Origin: Mediterraneibacter glycyrrhizinilyticus
GTDB taxonomy: Bacteria; Bacillota; Clostridia; Lachnospirales; Lachnospiraceae
Direction of reading: 5' to 3'
DNA: 64,000 nt
NCBI RefSeq assembly: GCF_015560805.1
Contig: NZ_JADMSO010000004.1
Coordinates: forward strand, 124,001-188,000
A program made the position numbers and the translations under genes. The number at the start of each line of letters is the position of its first letter. Position 1 is the stretch's first letter. Below the pieces are notes generated by a model. It did no database searches, was not told the DNA's origin, and was given only the letters and a program-made list of their open reading frames with translations. This document shows positions 61,808 to 64,000 of the stretch, piece by piece.

Positions 61808-61836
61808 ATCATAGCAAATTTTAGAAATCTTTTCAA
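61808..61836 (-). promoter_or_regulatory. Promoter of mutS
   Basis: Minus-strand TTGAAA (61831-61836), 17-base spacer, TATGAT (61808-61813), about 59 bases before the ATG at 61749. The remaining part of the gap to 61950 shows no gene or clear signal. Confidence 0.75.
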
Positions 61837-61950
61837 GCAGACCCAATGTTTTAATCATGTTATGTATTTTTGTTGTATCGTTTCTAAAAACTTTCCGGAT
61901 ACCGGAAAAGATATATACAGAGAGTTGAATACTTCTCGAAATTTGTCATA

Positions 61951-62013
61951 GAAAGAAAAAAATGCATCTCTATACAGAATTGTCTTGCAGACGTATTCCG
62001 GTATAGAGATGCA
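61951..62013 (-). terminator. Terminator of the sugar gene cluster
   Basis: On the minus strand a 13-bp stem (62001-62013 with 61963-61975; TGCATCTCTATAC arm) with a 25-base loop is followed by a T7 tract (61956-61962). It starts 6 bases after the DUF4432 stop codon. Confidence 0.82.
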
Positions 62014-62018
62014 ATAAT

Positions 62019-62987
62019 TTATTTTTCCACCATCTTCACTTTCACCTGATACGATTTCTTTGCTCCCGGCTTCAGGAACTTCAACATCCCCGTCTTCCGC
62101 ATTACATTGCGTCCGTCCGGATAACAGTTCCCGCATTCCAGTCCGAGCACATAATCCCGTACGCCCATCATCTTCCACTCTACAAATCCATCCAGTTCTT
62201 TTGCATCAAAACGGATTTCCAATCCGATGCCAAGCTTGGGCTGAAAGATGGATGCTTTGCCGTTCTCGTCGGCAAATCGATGATAGTAACACCGCTCCTG
62301 ATATCCTGCCTGTGGTTTTTCCATTCGCATCCAGTTTGCAATATCTGCCTCAGCATGAGCATCTCTTGCCCGTACCTCTGCGGCCGGAATCATGACAATA
62401 CTGTCCTCATCCAACAGTGGATATCCCATGTTCATATGATACAGGATTTCCAATGGTTCTGTTTTATCTCCGGTATTTTCTATCGTATCACAGATGTAAA
62501 ATACATTCTCAGATTTAGACACTTTGATCGTCCGGTTCAGCCGCAGTTTCCTGCCGAAGATAGTTTCATCTTTCACCAACACATGAACAACCAGTTCTTC
62601 CTCATTCTCCTCCCGGTATGTATACTCCGCCGGTTGGTTTGCGATCGTGCCGTGCAGCGGAAGTTCTTCCCCCTCATCGACACATGGCGACCCCACCGCT
62701 GACAGACCGCATGTAGTCAGATATCCCGCTGTAAATGATTTCAGCCAGTTTGAGCCCGTTGACTCATAATATACCGGAGCTACATATCCACAGGGAGACA
62801 AGTAACTCATATTGATTCCTTTGAATCGAAGTCTGGATATATCTCCAGCCCGATCCGGAGTGATCGTCAGTTCCAGTCCCTTTCCGTTATTTACTTCGAT
62901 CAATCTCATGCCATCGCCTTTACCGCCTATCAGACGATGTTCTTCTATCCCGCCTGTCTGGGAATCATGTCCGATATATGGATTCAT
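62019..62987 (-). CDS. DUF4432 / aldose 1-epimerase-like protein
   Basis: 322 residues from the ATG at 62987 (AGGTG 7 bases upstream; a GTG at 62996 is also in frame but overlaps that site). Galactose-mutarotase-like beta-sandwich: LELTITPDRAGDISRLRFKGIN (about 35-56), SFTAGYLTTCGLSAVGSP, LPLHGTIANQPA (catalytic-type His, about 108-119) and ILYHMNMGYPLLDED (about 185-199). DUF4432 proteins accompany sugar and sugar-alcohol catabolic genes and are thought to interconvert sugar anomers or epimers. It follows the aldolase by 15 bases. Confidence 0.82.
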   Translation of the reverse strand: MNPYIGHDSQTGGIEEHRLIGGKGDGMRLIEVNNGKGLELTITPDRAGDISRLRFKGINMSYLSPCGYVAPVYYESTGSNWLKSFTAGYLTTCGLSAVGSPCVDEGEELPLHGTIANQPAEYTYREENEEELVVHVLVKDETIFGRKLRLNRTIKVSKSENVFYICDTIENTGDKTEPLEILYHMNMGYPLLDEDSIVMIPAAEVRARDAHAEADIANWMRMEKPQAGYQERCYYHRFADENGKASIFQPKLGIGLEIRFDAKELDGFVEWKMMGVRDYVLGLECGNCYPDGRNVMRKTGMLKFLKPGAKKSYQVKVKMVEK

Positions 62988-63002
62988 TTGCCTCACCTCA
63001 CA

Positions 63003-63926
63003 TTATTTTCTCATCGCAAAAATTTCCATTGCCTTTTTACAATTTTCTTTCATCGCCGCAGTTCCCCACTGTACAATGTCGTGGTACATCATAGGTGTGT
63101 CTTTTGCACTTTCGACCAGAGAATAGCAGTATTTATATTTTTTCCCGTTCTTTTCCACAGGAATACATCCCATACGGAACTGGCTGGCAATCTCTTCTCC
63201 CCCGGCGATCGCCATATAGGTGTAGTAGTTCACCTTACGGACACCGCTTTCGATCGCTGTTCGAAACTCTTCCGGGCTGACGCCGGAACCACCGTGCATC
63301 ACAACCGGAATGTTTACTTTTTTGCGTACGTTTCGAACAACATCAAAATCCAGCTTCGGTTTGGTTATATACACTCCATGTGTCGTTCCGAAAGAACATG
63401 CAAGCGCATCAATTCCTGTTGCTTCCACAAATTCTTTTGCCAGATCCGGATCGGTATATATCTTGTCCGGATCTGCTCCGACTCCGGCGCTTCCGGATCC
63501 TGTTTCCCTTTTTCCCATACAGCCGATTTCCGCTTCCACGGATGCACCGGTCTGCTTTGCAAAGGATACGACCATCTGCGTATTCGCCGTATTCTCTTCA
63601 AACGGAAGTATGGAACCATCATACATCACGGAGGTAAATCCGATATTCAATGCTTTGCATACATAATCCAGCGTCTCACCGTGATCAAGATGTACGCATA
63701 CCGGTACTTTCGCTTTTTTCGCCAGTTCCAGCATGATCGGTCCGATGATCTCGATCGGCATGATTTCTTCATGCACTTCTGCATGCTGGATGATTACCGG
63801 CACGTTCAGTTCTTCTGCCGCTCCGATCACCGCCATGACGGATTCCAGATTCGGCGTGTTAAAGGATCCCACCGCACACTTTCTCGCTTCACACAAATTC
63901 AAAATCTGTTTTAATGTCACTAACAT
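63003..63926 (-). CDS. Class II ketose-bisphosphate aldolase
   Basis: 307 residues. Zinc-dependent aldolase: VCVHLDHGETLDYV (HxDH, about 81-91), SVMYDGSILPFEEN, SFGTTHGVY (second zinc His, about 184-192) and VVMHGGSGV (third His, about 210-218). The subgroup resembles GatY/fructose-bisphosphate aldolase relatives in sugar-alcohol pathways; the substrate (fructose-, tagatose- or another ketose-bisphosphate) cannot be fixed from sequence. AGGAGAG precedes the ATG at 63926. With the kinase-like fragment upstream it suggests a kinase-then-aldolase pathway. Confidence 0.9.
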   Translation of the reverse strand: MLVTLKQILNLCEARKCAVGSFNTPNLESVMAVIGAAEELNVPVIIQHAEVHEEIMPIEIIGPIMLELAKKAKVPVCVHLDHGETLDYVCKALNIGFTSVMYDGSILPFEENTANTQMVVSFAKQTGASVEAEIGCMGKRETGSGSAGVGADPDKIYTDPDLAKEFVEATGIDALACSFGTTHGVYITKPKLDFDVVRNVRKKVNIPVVMHGGSGVSPEEFRTAIESGVRKVNYYTYMAIAGGEEIASQFRMGCIPVEKNGKKYKYCYSLVESAKDTPMMYHDIVQWGTAAMKENCKKAMEIFAMRK

Positions 63927-63953
63927 ATTCGATCTCTCCTGTTTTTTATATTC

Positions 63954-64000
63954 CTACCCCACCAGTGGACGTACCGCCCGATACAGTTCTCGGTATCTTC
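63954..64000 (-). CDS. C-terminal end of a probable FGGY-type sugar kinase (partial)
   Basis: Only the last 14 codons plus stop (63954-63956) are in the window; the encoded tail is RYRELYRAVRPLVG. A tail of the form (Y)-x-x-L-Y-x-x-x-(R/K)-P-L is common at the end of xylulokinase and related FGGY kinases, and the next gene is a ketose-bisphosphate aldolase. The gene start lies outside the window. The assignment is an inference from a short fragment. Confidence 0.4.
   Translation of the reverse strand, partial: RYRELYRAVRPLVG

Noticed and set aside
61855-62178. 107-codon open frame on the - strand
   Set aside because: Runs out of frame from the DUF4432 gene through its terminator; lacks a plausible start context.
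62937-63914. 325-codon open frame on the + strand
   Set aside because: Antisense to the class II aldolase; the aldolase zinc motifs are all intact.
1-64000. tRNA, rRNA, CRISPR arrays and insertion sequences
   Set aside because: Looked for conserved tRNA loops, spaced direct repeats and transposase motifs on both strands by eye; none was found. A tRNAscan or CRISPR search would settle this.

Overview
The window looks like a chromosomal segment from a low-to-mid GC member of the Clostridia, most likely Lachnospiraceae. This is inferred from gene content and order, not from a database search. The supporting signs are the radical-SAM/DUF2344/RNase G/rplU-prp-rpmA-obgE series, a FabK-type fatty acid cluster with a fused accDA gene, lexA divergent from a LysM cell-division-inhibitor-like gene, a minCDE/mreBCD/rodA set, and mutSL-miaA. 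Nearly all the DNA is core genome. No tRNA, rRNA, CRISPR array, transposase or prophage was seen.

Layout, left to right. 1-608: AT-rich 3' end of a beta-solenoid-like protein with 25-residue repeats, closed by a terminator. 848-11325 (+): translation and ribosome assembly genes (radical SAM protein, DUF2344, RNase E/G, YbaK deacylase, aspartate kinase, CBS protein, rplU-prp-rpmA, obgE, yhbY, nadD, yqeK, rsfS). 11422-21150 (+): a complete type II fatty acid synthesis locus (fabH, acpP, fabK, fabD, fabG, fabF, accB, fabZ, accC, fused accDA) and then a FabT-like MarR regulator. Two tandem FabT-type palindromes lie on the promoter. 21268-27909: an RpiR-type regulator divergent from an ABC importer, SGNH hydrolase, nanE and ROK kinase, that is, an amino-sugar (N-acetylmannosamine or sialic acid) uptake and catabolism operon. 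27957-29291: SOS control region, lexA divergent from a yneA-like LysM gene with five LexA-box candidates. 29547-34878: XerS-like recombinase, TtcA-like PP-loop protein, flavin reductase, CBS-DRTGG Mn pyrophosphatase, double-S1 protein.

35012-40788 (-): a ylm-type division cluster, transcribed HlyD-like adaptor > yggS > sepF > ylmH > lspA > rluD > cytidylate-kinase-like. 40932: small DUF378 membrane protein. 41230-51442 (-): radC > mreB > mreC > mreD > PBP2 > minC > minD > minE > rodA > mgsA > D,D-carboxypeptidase, a cell elongation and septum-placement operon with almost no gaps. 51558-61749 (-): mutS > mutL > miaA > ynbB-like PLP enzyme > two FAD proteins. 61951-64000 (-): end of a sugar-catabolism set (FGGY-kinase tail, class II aldolase, DUF4432 epimerase-like protein).

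Convergent gene pairs are each separated by one long hairpin, usually flanked by A and T runs, which would stop transcription from both sides. Many coding starts were moved inward from the longest reading frame because a Shine-Dalgarno site fits an internal start. The main points of interest are the accDA fusion with its unusual linker, the FabT operator pair, the SOS divergent promoter, an orphan HlyD-like adaptor in the sepF cluster, an oversized PBP2, a ROK kinase without the usual zinc motif in a nan operon without a lyase, and the 25-residue solenoid repeats at the left edge.
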